Part shown: positions 33,781 through 43,580 of the stretch, in pieces
Position numbering within the stretch: the first letter of the stretch is position 1
How the letters are laid out: every line of letters starts with the position of its first letter
Source of the DNA: Halococcus qingdaonensis
Lineage (GTDB): Archaea > Halobacteriota > Halobacteria > Halobacteriales > Halococcaceae
DNA: 64,000 bases
Direction: 5' to 3'
Assembly: GCF_024508235.1 (NCBI RefSeq)
Contig: NZ_CP101943.1
Location: 62,001-126,000, forward strand
The notes under the pieces: generated by a model
Database searches by the model: none
The model's input: the letters and a program-made list of their open reading frames with translations, nothing else
Told to the model about the DNA's origin: nothing
Position numbers and translations under genes: made by a program

Positions 33781-34011
33781 GGGGAGCTGATCATCGACAG
33801 TTAGTGCGTGCGCCCATCAACGTGGCGATTGGCCACTGGCTCGGTCGCTTTGCAAGCTGCCCGGAGTGGCAGCGACCGGTTGATCTGATCGGCTCTCAGG
33901 TACGGGGTCTGCCGTCGACGCGGCTGCAGAGCAGCGCTAATGGCCCACTTTTCAGACATCGTCTTTCAGAGTACTACTGAGGTATGTGCAGCGTTCTCTG
34001 ACGTCATCTCG

Positions 34012-35085
34012 TCACCCGCTCCCGGCCGCTTGCGCACGTGCCACGTCGGTGGGATCTTCGAGTTCGCCCATCACTTCCTCGAAGGCATCGGTCGCGGTGA
34101 GTAGGCCGACGATCTCCCCGTCGTCTTCGATGAGTGCGAGCTCTTGGTTTTCCTCCTGAAACCGATCGATCGCGTCGCTGACTTCCTCGTCGGCCGGCAG
34201 CGTCATCGGCGGTGTGGCGAGCTCTTCGATGGCGAGATCGCCATCCATCAGCTCGGTGAACCGTGTCGTGATGGCCGGCAGATAGACGACGCCACGGAAG
34301 TCCTGGAGACTGTCGCCGACGAGCGGATAGCGCGAGTATGCGGATTTCTCGATAATGGCACGGTTCTCGGCGGGCGTGTTCGTCGTCGAGAGGGCCGCGA
34401 TCTCCTCGCGAGGGACCATGATCCCTTGGACCGGCACGTCACCGGCGACGAGTGCGTTCAGCACCTCGCTGCGTTGCTCGGTGTCGATATCGCTGCCGTC
34501 AAGCACCGTTTCGAGCCGTTTGTGTAGATCGGCCCGACTGTCGACGTCCTCGTCGCCGGACTCAAGCCACGCGCCGGTCATCTCGACGCCGACCAGCCCG
34601 AGCGTCCCCTTGGCGAACAGATCACCGAGGCGAAGCAGCGGCCAGATGAGCCACGTAAACCAGTACAGCGGCGTCGCGCCGTACCGACAGACCTGCCTAG
34701 AGCGTTCGACGCCGAGATAGGTCGGGGCCTGTTCGCCGTGGGTGAGATGCAGGAGGTTGATGATGAGAAAGCCGAGGATCGCTCCCGCCCCGACCGATGC
34801 GAGCACGGTCCCCCCGAACAGTGGCTCGAAGAGCGCGGCGAGGGCCGGCTCGGCGACGATCCCCACCGCGATCGAGGAGGCGGTGATCCCGATCTGACAG
34901 CCCGTGAGATAGATCTCGAGGTTTTGGGTCATCTCCCAGGCGCGTTCGAGTCCCGGCCCGGCGAACTCGGCTTCGGTGTACTGTTGGGCACGGGTCAGTG
35001 CGAACTCGATGGTGACGAAAAAGCCGTTCGCGAGGATCAACGCGAGTCCCGCGAGCAGCCGGATGGTGATCTCAGGAGTGTTCAT
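34012..35085 (-). CDS. CNNM/CBS-domain membrane protein, copy B
   Basis: A 357-residue protein with the DUF21/CNNM transmembrane domain (about 1-165: FFVTIEFALTRAQQY, LTGCQIGITASSIAVGIVAE, HGEQAPTYLG) followed by a pair of CBS domains (about 205-345, with IMVPREEIAAL and VGLLTATDAFEEV). CNNM/CorC-like proteins are tied to Mg2+ or Co2+ efflux. No CorC C-terminal domain is present. The start overlaps the stop of copy A by 4 bases. Confidence 0.88.
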   Translation of the reverse strand: MNTPEITIRLLAGLALILANGFFVTIEFALTRAQQYTEAEFAGPGLERAWEMTQNLEIYLTGCQIGITASSIAVGIVAEPALAALFEPLFGGTVLASVGAGAILGFLIINLLHLTHGEQAPTYLGVERSRQVCRYGATPLYWFTWLIWPLLRLGDLFAKGTLGLVGVEMTGAWLESGDEDVDSRADLHKRLETVLDGSDIDTEQRSEVLNALVAGDVPVQGIMVPREEIAALSTTNTPAENRAIIEKSAYSRYPLVGDSLQDFRGVVYLPAITTRFTELMDGDLAIEELATPPMTLPADEEVSDAIDRFQEENQELALIEDDGEIVGLLTATDAFEEVMGELEDPTDVARAQAAGSG

Positions 35086-36197
35086 ATCGACTCACCTCTC
35101 GTGTCGGTGGTGGTCGCGTTGCCACGGTCCCGCGAGCGTTCGTCGATATCGATGGGATCTTCGAGTTCGCCCATCACCTCCTCGAAGGCGTCGGTCGCGG
35201 TGAGCAACCCGACGATCTCCCCGTCGTCTTCGACGAGTGCGAGCTCCTGGGCCTCGTCCTGGAAGCGATCGATCGCGTCGCTGACTTCCTCGTCGGCCGG
35301 CAGCGTCATCGGTGGGGCGGCGAGCTCCTCGATCGAGCGGCTCCCGCTTTCGAAGGCCTCGAACTCGGCCGTGAGTTCGGCGAGATAGACGATGCCACGA
35401 ACGTCCTCCTCGCTTTCGCCAACGAGTGGGAAGCGGAGGTGTGGGTGCTCCTCGATGATGGCGAGGTTCTCGGCGGGCGTGTTCTCAGTCGAGAGGGCTG
35501 CGATCTCCTCGCGGGGGACCATGATGTTGCGAACCGGCAGTTCGGTGACGGCGAGTGCGTTCATCACTTCGGCGGAGCGTTCGGACGGCAGATCGCCCGC
35601 ATCGAGCACCGATCCGAGATGGCGGTGCAGATCCGCACGGCCCTCGATCACGTCGGCTTCGGAGTCGAGCCATGCGCCGGTCATCTCGACGCCGAACAGC
35701 CGCAGCGTCCACTTTGCCACCGTATCACCGAGATCGAGGATCGGTCGGATCACGCGGGTGAACCAGTACAACGGTGTGGCCCCGTACCGACAGACCTGCC
35801 GCGAGCGCTCGACCCCGAGATAGGTCGGGGTCTGCTCGCCGTAGACGACGTGAACGAGGTTGACGATGACGAACGCAAGCAGTGTGCCGGCCCCGATCGT
35901 GGCGAGAACGGTGCCGCCAAACAGAGGCTCGAAGATCGCGGCGAGGGCCGGCTCGGCGACGATCCCAAGCGAGATGCTGGCGGCGGTGATCCCGACCTGA
36001 CAGCCCGTGAGATAGATTTCGAGCTCTTCGGTCATCGCCCACGCGCGTTCGAGGCCGGTGACCCCGGGTTCCACGAACTCCGACTCGGGGTACTGACGGG
36101 CGCGCGTCAGCGCGAACTCGATGGCGACGAAAAAGCCATTGGCCAGAATAAGTACTGCACCGGCGGCTAGTCGCAGGAGTATTTCTGGTGGATCCAT
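35082..36197 (-). CDS. CNNM/CBS-domain membrane protein, copy A
   Basis: A 371-residue paralogue of the downstream gene, with near-identical blocks (FFVAIEFALTRARQY, LTGCQVGITAASISLGIVAE, YGATPLYWFT, NIMVPREEIAALSTENTPAEN, VGLLTATDAFEEVMGELEDP). The last ~20 residues diverge. Tandem overlapping copies indicate a recent duplication and probably a heterodimer, since CNNM proteins dimerise. A TATA-like A/T segment precedes the ATG at 36197. Confidence 0.88.
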   Translation of the reverse strand: MDPPEILLRLAAGAVLILANGFFVAIEFALTRARQYPESEFVEPGVTGLERAWAMTEELEIYLTGCQVGITAASISLGIVAEPALAAIFEPLFGGTVLATIGAGTLLAFVIVNLVHVVYGEQTPTYLGVERSRQVCRYGATPLYWFTRVIRPILDLGDTVAKWTLRLFGVEMTGAWLDSEADVIEGRADLHRHLGSVLDAGDLPSERSAEVMNALAVTELPVRNIMVPREEIAALSTENTPAENLAIIEEHPHLRFPLVGESEEDVRGIVYLAELTAEFEAFESGSRSIEELAAPPMTLPADEEVSDAIDRFQDEAQELALVEDDGEIVGLLTATDAFEEVMGELEDPIDIDERSRDRGNATTTDTRGESI

Positions 36198-37221
36198 CGG
36201 CGCTACCCCGGGGTTATGAGATTCAGCGGGAAAAAGGGTCAGTTTTCTGCCTATCGGTGGCTTCGTGGTTGGCTGATGCTCATCATGATAGTGTAACGGA
36301 ATGATCGCGTCGACGAGAGTGCGAACGGTTGCTCATTGACCAACAAGCCATCCCCGCTAGACAACGTATCCCCGGTAGCCATCGTATTGACCACAAATTC
36401 AATAAGTACCTATAAATATCACCTACCATAATATATCCTTGACGACTCATTTAGCGGACAAAAGTCTTCAATCTGCAATCTACTGTACCACATAAATCAT
36501 TTCGAGAACGTCCTCGCGAAAGGCCTCCAGCCACTTCTGATGAAGGTTGGGAAGAAAGCCTACACAGCGGTTGATGGCGGCGATCAACTGGAAAAAGCGG
36601 TGTCCGGCAGACGGACATCGCTCAACGCTACAGATACGCACAGAGATGCTCCCTCAACGGCTCATACGTCCAAAACGGCCAAAACAGAACTGTTCAAGAA
36701 TGGTGTCCATTACGGATCTCATTCAGTCATCCGATCGAACACATGGACAATACGCGAGCAGTTCGTGAACACGTTTTACGCCATCCGAGGGAGTCGAGAT
36801 CAATGCGGGAATCGGTCGGTCGCTGCGGTGTAGTTGTCGGTTGATCGGTTGTCGGGATAGAGTACGCGATTCCCGCCCGCCTCCGGCCTCACTGGCATTC
36901 GGTCTAAAGGCTGGGATTCCCTCGCTGAATAAAGATGGAGCACTCGCTGCATCCAACGATATCTTTTTATAGCTCTCATTACTCGCTTATGTCTGTATAC
37001 TGTAGATCGTTACCTCGTACCAGATTTGAATAAATATCGCCTATTTCACTGATTACCAGAGTGGTATTATTGCGACCTATGAATTCATGTATACGCCCTC
37101 ACCTCCTTGCCGGTTATTGCACATTCACTATGACAGTAGTCTTCCGTCATAGATATCCTGTATGGCAGTACTTCTTTCATTACGTGCTTGGTCTTCTGAT
37201 GCGACGTCACCGGTCTGCTGT
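36198..37221. other. Gene-free, AT-richer gap with possible IS end remnant
   Basis: About 1 kb without a credible gene; the open frames here have no protein-like composition. Around 36850-36935 there is a GC-rich stretch ending ctgggattccctcgctg that resembles the right end of tnpB-type elements, so this may be the scar of a lost element. A/T-rich blocks near 36360-36460 and 36960-37060 show no clear repeats. Confidence 0.4.
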
Positions 37222-38028
37222 CTACGAGCGGGGCTCTGTCGTGGCCGTTTGAGCGATTTCGTCTTCGACACGCTCCACGGCGGCTAAGAGAGCGTCAATG
37301 CTTCCGGACTCCGAAGACGAGTCGACATGGAAACGATACGCTGGTCCACCGATCGAGAGTGCACCGAAGACGCTTCCATCGGACTGGTGAACGGGCGCAC
37401 CGACCGATCGGTATCCCCGTTCGAGTTCCTCGTTGTTGGTCGCATATCCCTGTTCTTGGACAGCTTCGAGTTCGCTCAAAAGTGTGTCTCTCTCGGTTAT
37501 CGTCTCGTCTGTCGTGGCCGGAAGCCCACGCAGCTGTAGGATTCGTTCGATCCTCTCCGAGGGCAGTTCGGCAAGGACTGCCTTTCCAGGGGCAGAGTTG
37601 TGCATGTGGAACCGGCTTCCAACCTCGAGAAACTGACTTCCCGCTTCGGGGTTCGCTGGGCTAGGATCACCCATCATGTATTCGATGGAGTACATGAATC
37701 CGTTTTCTGCCACCGCGAAGTTGACCTCTTCGTTGGTGGATTCAGCGAGCCGATACACCTCCATTTTCGCCGGTCTGTACACTTCTCGCCGATTCCGTGC
37801 GTATTCTCCGAGCTGCAAAAATCCAAGACCGACGGAATAGCACTGATCCTGCCGAACCAGAAAGCCCTCCTTGGTGAGTGTGGCAAGATGGTTGTGAACT
37901 GTACTTTTTCCCAAATCCAACGCTTCAGCGATCTCGGTCATGGACGCGCCGTTTTGTCGTTCGATCTCCCGAACGATTCGAATCGACGTGAGGGTCGTCT
38001 CGACCGGACGCGCGTTGTCGTTGTGCAT
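37222..38028 (-). CDS. IclR-family transcription regulator
   Basis: A 268-residue regulator. The N-terminal winged helix (GASMTEIAEALDLGKSTVHN, about 26-45) is followed by the IclR effector domain with MHNSAPGKAVLAELPSE, GYATNNEELERGYRSVGAPV and FGALSIGGPAYRF. IclR proteins bind small organic acids or catabolic intermediates. It is divergent from the NCS1 permease/hydantoinase genes, which it very likely controls. The start MHNDNARP at 38028 is preferred to one nine codons upstream. Confidence 0.88.
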   Translation of the reverse strand: MHNDNARPVETTLTSIRIVREIERQNGASMTEIAEALDLGKSTVHNHLATLTKEGFLVRQDQCYSVGLGFLQLGEYARNRREVYRPAKMEVYRLAESTNEEVNFAVAENGFMYSIEYMMGDPSPANPEAGSQFLEVGSRFHMHNSAPGKAVLAELPSERIERILQLRGLPATTDETITERDTLLSELEAVQEQGYATNNEELERGYRSVGAPVHQSDGSVFGALSIGGPAYRFHVDSSSESGSIDALLAAVERVEDEIAQTATTEPRS

Positions 38029-38067
38029 GGTCGTAGTGGGTACTCTAATCACCAAGATACCTAAGTG

Positions 38068-38082
38068 TTCGCAACACGTGAA
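38068..38082. promoter_or_regulatory. Candidate IclR operator 1
   Basis: TTCGCAACACGTGAA, a 15-bp imperfect dyad (TTCRC-N5-GTGAA). It lies 40 bases upstream of the iclR start and shares the pattern with two further copies in the same intergenic region. Confidence 0.5.
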
Positions 38083-38251
38083 ACAGGATAGCGATCCTCA
38101 CGCGAGAATCGTCTTCCGGTCCGTGTGAACTCGTGTATTCGTGGTTCGACGAGTTCGATCTTCGGTTGTGGATAGCGGCCGATGTCTCGCCACGCCCGAA
38201 TCTAATAAGTAGAATTTACTACAATAATATTTCTACGAAAAACTTGAATTT

Positions 38252-38266
38252 TTCACACGGCGTGAA
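38252..38266. promoter_or_regulatory. Candidate IclR operator 2
   Basis: TTCACACGGCGTGAA, whose arms TTCAC/GTGAA are perfect. It lies in the middle of the iclR/permease intergenic region. Confidence 0.5.
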
Positions 38267-38364
38267 CAGTCATCGCTACGTTCTCCTCCCGATCGCCGTG
38301 TCAATGCACATGGCCCTCATACAGCATGCAAGACGTACTTGTGCTAATTAATGAAAATAGAGGT

Positions 38365-38379
38365 GTTCGCATGGCGTGA
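38365..38379. promoter_or_regulatory. Candidate IclR operator 3
   Basis: TTCGCATGGCGTGAA, with the same arms and spacing as the other two copies. A TATA-like ttttata at about 38525-38531 lies between it and the permease start at 38586. Confidence 0.5.
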
Positions 38380-38585
38380 AATGACATACAACAATCCATA
38401 GAACTAAGAAACTGAATATATAAAAAGACGCCTTTAAAGATATGCAGCAAAACCTCAATTAACCGTTGTAAGAGCGTCTCTGCGGCTTGTGCGAAAAAGC
38501 AGACATTATTGCCACTTAAGAAGGTTTTATACGATAGGGAAAAGTTGCACTGGGACATGGTGGCATCACCACCGGAGAGGTTAGC

Positions 38586-39947
38586 ATGAGCGGAGAATCA
38601 ACCCCGGAAGACATGAGTCCGGTTTCACCGGACAACCGGTCGATGAAGCTGTTTCAGTACATCCCGCTTTGGTGGGCCGCAGTCATCGTTGTCCAATCGA
38701 TGGCTGTGGCGTTCTTCGCGATCTATCCACAGGGCGAGCTCAACCTGCTCCAAGTCATCGTTGCATCACTGATCGGGACCCTCATCCTGGGACTACTGTT
38801 CTTCCTCAACGGGTTCCCCGGATTCGAGGAGGGGATCCCGTTCGCCGTCCAGACACGTTCGGCATTCGGAATCCGTGGTGCGGCGATCCCCAACTACCTC
38901 CGGGCGATCCCGGGGATCATGTTCCTGGGCATCGGGAACTGGATCGGCGCATTGGCGATCAATACGATCACGACGACGCTGTGGGGCTTCGGAAATCTTC
39001 GGGTGTATTTCGTGCTGTTTGCGCTCCTGAACATCGTCCTCGCGTGGTCCGGCGTTGAATCCATTGCGTGGTTCGACTCGCTTTCGGCGATCGTGATCGT
39101 GGTGCTACTGTCGTACACCGCATACGTGATCCTCACGACACGATCGATCCCGACGGCACCGATCACGTACGGTGGGTCATGGGGACTACCGTTCGTCGGG
39201 TTTATCGCAGCAGTCGGTGGCCAGCTCATCACCGCCGCGCTGAACATATCGGATATTGCCAGACATTTGGACACGGAGCGCGGGTCGGTGAATCTGGCCG
39301 TGGGCAACATGCTGGGTCTCGTTCCAGCGTACCTGTTCATGTTGCTTGTCGGGCTCCTATTTAGTGTGACCACCGGGATCACGAACCCTGTTCGTGCGAT
39401 AATGGCCGTCGCCCCGAGCCCGCTACTCGGGGCAGCCATGTTGCTGTTCGCGATTCTGGCTCAGATATCCACCAACCTCGTGAACAACCTCCTCCCCCCG
39501 ACTCACGTCTTTCAGGATTCGCTGGGTGTCTCCTGGAAGCAGGGGCTGATCCTCACGTCCGTGCTCTCGTTCCTGACGTTCCCCTGGATGTTGTTCAGTA
39601 GTGCTCTGTTCTCCACGTTCATCCAGTTCTACTCCGCTTTCCTTGGCCCGATCGTCGGCATTCTGCTGGCGGACTACTGGGTCGCGAGAGAGCGCGACAC
39701 GGACATCGAGTCGTTGTACAACCGATCCGATGGGTCGAAATTCTGGTTTGTCAGAGGATTCTCCGTGAGTGGTATTGCAAGCATGCTCATCGGAGTGGCC
39801 GTGAGCCTTCCCATTCTGGATCTGTCCTGGGTGATCGGCCTCCCGGCGGCTTTCGTCGCATACACTGTCCTCACGAAAGTCGAGATCAACGAGTACGCAG
39901 CCAACTCCCTGTCGGAAGACCGGACGCAAGCGCCGGGCGGTGACTAA
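38586..39947 (+). CDS. NCS1-family permease 1 (hydantoin/pyrimidine/allantoin type)
   Basis: A 453-residue transporter with about 12 helices of the nucleobase:cation symporter-1 family. Recognisable blocks are IPLWWAAVIVVQSMAVAFF, GIPFAVQTRSAFGIRGAAIP, LGIGNWIGALAINTITTTLWGF (as two parts) and FLGPIVGILLADYW. The next gene is a hydantoinase-type hydrolase, so the substrate is probably a hydantoin, dihydropyrimidine or allantoin. The paralogue at 41657 has the same length and gene partner. Confidence 0.87.
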   Translation: MSGESTPEDMSPVSPDNRSMKLFQYIPLWWAAVIVVQSMAVAFFAIYPQGELNLLQVIVASLIGTLILGLLFFLNGFPGFEEGIPFAVQTRSAFGIRGAAIPNYLRAIPGIMFLGIGNWIGALAINTITTTLWGFGNLRVYFVLFALLNIVLAWSGVESIAWFDSLSAIVIVVLLSYTAYVILTTRSIPTAPITYGGSWGLPFVGFIAAVGGQLITAALNISDIARHLDTERGSVNLAVGNMLGLVPAYLFMLLVGLLFSVTTGITNPVRAIMAVAPSPLLGAAMLLFAILAQISTNLVNNLLPPTHVFQDSLGVSWKQGLILTSVLSFLTFPWMLFSSALFSTFIQFYSAFLGPIVGILLADYWVARERDTDIESLYNRSDGSKFWFVRGFSVSGIASMLIGVAVSLPILDLSWVIGLPAAFVAYTVLTKVEINEYAANSLSEDRTQAPGGD

Positions 39948-40135
39948 GCGAAAGCCCACCGACCGACGAACCCGCTTCCGGATGCCGGAATCGGTCACAG
40001 TGAGCTCGAGAACGAGAATGCCGGACCAGTCCGGTCGCCCGGACGAGCCCTTCTCTCCCGTACTGTGCTTTCCGTTGTTTATATGTCTGTAAGTATCGGT
40101 AAGTTTCAAGTAGAAGAGCCGGTTCGTGTGATAGT

Positions 40136-41521
40136 GTGACGGTAGACCTAGTCATCGCGAACGGGACACTGGTAACACCCGATCGATTGCTCGACAGCGC
40201 CATCGCCGTCGACGACGGCGAGATTGCCGCGGTCGGCGACGAGCGAACGTTACCCGATGCCGACGAACGGGTCGATGCCTCGGACATGCTGGTGTTACCG
40301 GGCGTCGTCGATCCGCACGTCCACATCGACGGCTATCTCTCAAGGGACACCTACGAGGCGGGCACGAGCGCGGCCGCACTGGGTGGGATCACCAGCTGCA
40401 TCAACTTCGCCTGGGAGGCCTGGACCGGCGATCTGAGCGTCTGGGACGAAGAGGGAACGCTGCTCGAAGCCGTCCACCGCCAGAAGGAGAAAGGTCAGCA
40501 GTCGCTGATCGACTTCAGCCTGCACGGGGCGATCACGCGCGAGGACCCCGCAGTGTTCGACGAGCTCGAAGAGGTGATCGACGAGGGCGTGACGTCGGTG
40601 AAGATGTTCACCGCCTACGAGATCGGGCTCTCGAACGGGTTCATGGATCACGTCTTCGAGCACGTTGCCGATCAGGACATCGTCGCCGTGCTCCACACCG
40701 AGGACGCCTCGGTTTGCAACCGTCTCGAAGCCCGACTGAAAGCCGAGGGCAAGAGCCATCCGCGCTACTACCCGCAGTCACGCCCGGATTACGCCGAAGC
40801 CATGGCCGCCGAGAGCGCCGTCCGCATGGCCCAGGAACAGGGCGCGAAATACTACGGCATTCACACGACCAGCGAGAAGGCCGCCGACGTGCTCGGGCGC
40901 TATCAGGACGACGGGAGCAAGGTTCGCGGGGAGACCTGTACCCAGTACACGACGCTCGACGAATCGATCTACGAGGAACAGGACAGCCTCCCGATCATGG
41001 CACCGCCGCTGCGGACGCCCGCCGATCAGGACGCTCTGTTCGAGCACCTGCACAACGGCGCGTTGAGCGTCGTCTCGACCGACCACAACGCGTTCAAGCG
41101 CGCGGACAAGACCGTCGAGAACTGGTGGGACAGTTCGTTCGGCGCGAACGGCCTCCAGACGAGCCTCCCCGTGTTCTACGACGAGGCCGTGAACCGGCGT
41201 GGCTACTCCCCGTCGTTCGTCGTCCGGATGATGTGCGCGAACCCCGCGCAAACCTTTGGATTCACGGAGAAGGGCACGCTCGATCCCGGCACCGACGCCG
41301 ACATCGTCCTGTTCGACCCGAACGAGAGCTACACGATTACAGCGGAGGACAACGCCTCGATCTCCGATTACTCGATCTTCGAAGGCCGCGAGGTCACCGG
41401 GCGCGTCGAGCGGACCTACCTCCGTGGCGAGCCGATCGCCGACGACGGCGAGATCGTCGCCGAGCCCGGCTACGGGGAGTTCGTCGCCCGCGAGCGACCC
41501 GATTGGCAGACCGATCGATAA
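40136..41521 (+). CDS. Hydantoinase/dihydropyrimidinase-type amidohydrolase
   Basis: A 461-residue cyclic amidase. Metal site residues are all visible: HVHID after VVDP (about 62-66), the carboxylated Lys in VTSVKMFTAYE (about 155), His in VLHTEDAS (about 186), His in GIHTTSE and Asp in VSTDHNAF. This is the dihydropyrimidinase/hydantoinase/allantoinase group; the exact substrate cannot be decided. The start is a GTG. A TATA box (gtttatatgt, 40077-40086) lies 50 bases upstream, so it has its own promoter. It sits between two NCS1 permeases. Confidence 0.87.
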   Translation: MTVDLVIANGTLVTPDRLLDSAIAVDDGEIAAVGDERTLPDADERVDASDMLVLPGVVDPHVHIDGYLSRDTYEAGTSAAALGGITSCINFAWEAWTGDLSVWDEEGTLLEAVHRQKEKGQQSLIDFSLHGAITREDPAVFDELEEVIDEGVTSVKMFTAYEIGLSNGFMDHVFEHVADQDIVAVLHTEDASVCNRLEARLKAEGKSHPRYYPQSRPDYAEAMAAESAVRMAQEQGAKYYGIHTTSEKAADVLGRYQDDGSKVRGETCTQYTTLDESIYEEQDSLPIMAPPLRTPADQDALFEHLHNGALSVVSTDHNAFKRADKTVENWWDSSFGANGLQTSLPVFYDEAVNRRGYSPSFVVRMMCANPAQTFGFTEKGTLDPGTDADIVLFDPNESYTITAEDNASISDYSIFEGREVTGRVERTYLRGEPIADDGEIVAEPGYGEFVARERPDWQTDR

Positions 41522-41656
41522 CGCCGAGATTCCGGCAGTAGTTCCACCGGCCTTTTGTATGTGAACTTTAATGTAATTGTACCAATAGTCACTAAACAAA
41601 AAATATATAACGGTGTTTCTCGACGTGTGTTGTTGTATGCCAGAAAAGGGTACACC

Positions 41657-43021
41657 ATGAGCGAGTCGAATTCCGAAGGACTGAGTCCGATCTCCGACGA
41701 CCAGCGGTCGATGAGTCTCTCTCATTATATCCCTGTTTGGTGGGCTTCGTTCATTATCGTGCAGGGGTTTTCGACGGCGTTTTTCGGCGTGTATCCACAG
41801 GGCCCGCTGAACGTGCTCCAGGCCGGGGTCGCGATGTGTATCGGCGCGGTGACGTCGGCGGTTTTCTTCGTCCTCAATGGCAAGTGGGGCTACGAGAAAG
41901 GGATCCCGTTCGTTGCCCAATCGCGTGCCGCGTTCGGCGTCCGGGGATCCGTGATCCCGAACCTCGTCCGATTGCTTCCCGCAATCATCTGGCTTGGTAT
42001 CGGGAACTGGATCGGTGCCTTGGCGATCCAGAGCATCACCACGTCCCTCTGGGGGTTCGGCAACGTGCAAGTGTACTTCGCGCTGTTCTTGCTGTTGAAC
42101 ATCGCTCTCGCGTGGAACGGGATGTCCTCCATCAAGTGGTTCGACTCGATTTCGGCCGGAATCATCATTCTCCTGCTGGCGTACACCGTCTCCGTCGTCG
42201 TTTCGAAGCAAGGGATCTCGACGGCCTCGATCAACTACGAAGGGACCTGGGGACTGCCCTTCTTCACCATCATCGCAGCCCACGTCGGGACGGCAATGGC
42301 CGGTGCCCTCAACGCGGCTGATCTCAGTCGCCATCTCGAAAAACGCCGTGGATCCTGGAACCACGTTCTCGGTCATCTCCTCGGTGTCGCCCCGGCCATG
42401 CTCTACATGGCACTCGTCGGTGTCATCTTCGGGACGTCCATCACGACGGACACGCAAAATCCCGTCTTCGCGATCATGCAGATCGCACCGAACCAGACCG
42501 TGGGTGTTGCGGTTATGATATTCATCCTGGCCGCACAGGTGTCGTCGAATCTGACGCTGAACCTCATCCCGACCGTGCACGTGTTGCAGGACGCCATCGG
42601 GACCTCATGGGAGCGGGGCCTGATCATCACGAGCGGGCTCTCCGTTGTCACGTTCCCGTGGGTGCTGTTCTCCGCCGAAGGCGGCATTTACTTCCTCATG
42701 ATCAACGCCTACTCCATCCCACTGGGTCCGGTTCTCGGTGTTTTGCTGGCGGACTACTGGGTGTTCAGAGCCGAAGACACCTCCATTCCGTCACTGTACG
42801 ACAAGAGCCCGGACTCGAAGTTCTGGTACGTGCGTGGGTTCTCCGTCACGGCCATCACAAGCGTCCTGATCGGGTCCGTCGCGAGTCTCGCCTTTCTGGA
42901 TCTGTCCTGGATGATCGGCCTGCCGATTGGCTTCGTCTCCTACGTCGTCTTGCAGAAAACGCGTTTCGAGGAACGTAGCGCCAACTACTTCTCCGAGTCG
43001 ACGTCACCGGCAGCGGACTGA
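41657..43021 (+). CDS. NCS1-family permease 2
   Basis: A 454-residue paralogue of the permease at 38586 (IPVWWASFIIVQGFSTAFF, GIPFVAQSRAAFGVRGSVIP, LGIGNWIGALAIQSITTSLW, LGPVLGVLLADYWVF). Its own TATA-like stretch (aaatatataa, 41601-41610) precedes the ATG at 41657. Two permeases around one hydrolase suggest import of two related substrates, or substrate import and product export. Confidence 0.86.
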   Translation: MSESNSEGLSPISDDQRSMSLSHYIPVWWASFIIVQGFSTAFFGVYPQGPLNVLQAGVAMCIGAVTSAVFFVLNGKWGYEKGIPFVAQSRAAFGVRGSVIPNLVRLLPAIIWLGIGNWIGALAIQSITTSLWGFGNVQVYFALFLLLNIALAWNGMSSIKWFDSISAGIIILLLAYTVSVVVSKQGISTASINYEGTWGLPFFTIIAAHVGTAMAGALNAADLSRHLEKRRGSWNHVLGHLLGVAPAMLYMALVGVIFGTSITTDTQNPVFAIMQIAPNQTVGVAVMIFILAAQVSSNLTLNLIPTVHVLQDAIGTSWERGLIITSGLSVVTFPWVLFSAEGGIYFLMINAYSIPLGPVLGVLLADYWVFRAEDTSIPSLYDKSPDSKFWYVRGFSVTAITSVLIGSVASLAFLDLSWMIGLPIGFVSYVVLQKTRFEERSANYFSESTSPAAD

Positions 43022-43151
43022 CCTCGTTCGGCTCCCGTTCTATCGTGTTCGGAGAGTCGCTCACACCAGCAAGAGATCTCTATCGGTTCGGCGGCGTAGA
43101 TCGTCCGAACCCCAACCGAAGGAATCGTCGCCCTTCAGAGCGGGACGGCTG

Positions 43152-43580
43152 TCATTGGTCGATGGACACCACAGTGGGACACTCGGAGTTCAGTATCACC
43201 GACTGCGTAACGCTTCCAAACGCCGTTTTCCCTGCCGGTGACCGCTTCCGACCCGCGACGACGATATATCGGGCGTTCTGTTCCACCGCGTACTCGACGA
43301 TCCGACTCTTCGGATTCCCGATCAACCCGACGGGTTCAGCAGACACATCGAGATCTGCAATCGCGCTTGCTGCTGCTTCCGTTGCCGCTTCCCGCACTTC
43401 ACCGTCGCTGATCTGAATGTTCGGCCTGGTAGCGTGTACACCGTCCATTTTGACCATTTCGGCTTTGGTCAACGCGTGTACTGCCTGTATCGTGTCATCG
43501 AAGGCTGTCGACAGGCTCTCCGCTTCCTTGATGGCTTTCGATGCTCGATCCGAGCGATCTACTGCAGCGATGATCACCAT
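43152..43580 (-). CDS. UspA-family universal stress protein
   Basis: A 142-residue single-domain Usp. The start VIIAAVDRSDRASKAIKEAE, the NPKSRIVEYAVEQNARYIVV helix-strand unit, and the ATP-binding loop GRKRSPAGKTAFGSVTQSV (a G-x2-G-like pattern followed by Gly-Ser) match the family. It is convergent with permease 2. The role is general stress or nucleotide sensing, without specific evidence here. Confidence 0.88.
   Translation of the reverse strand: MVIIAAVDRSDRASKAIKEAESLSTAFDDTIQAVHALTKAEMVKMDGVHATRPNIQISDGEVREAATEAAASAIADLDVSAEPVGLIGNPKSRIVEYAVEQNARYIVVAGRKRSPAGKTAFGSVTQSVILNSECPTVVSIDQ

Noticed and set aside
36540-36956. Small open frames in the gap after the CNNM genes
   Set aside because: The translations have random-looking composition, no ribosome-binding site or promoter, and overlap an IS-end-like scar.
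40778-42580. A 600-codon minus-strand frame across the hydantoinase and permease 2
   Set aside because: It is a His/Arg/Asp-rich antisense shadow with no domain, covering two genes with full catalytic or membrane signatures.
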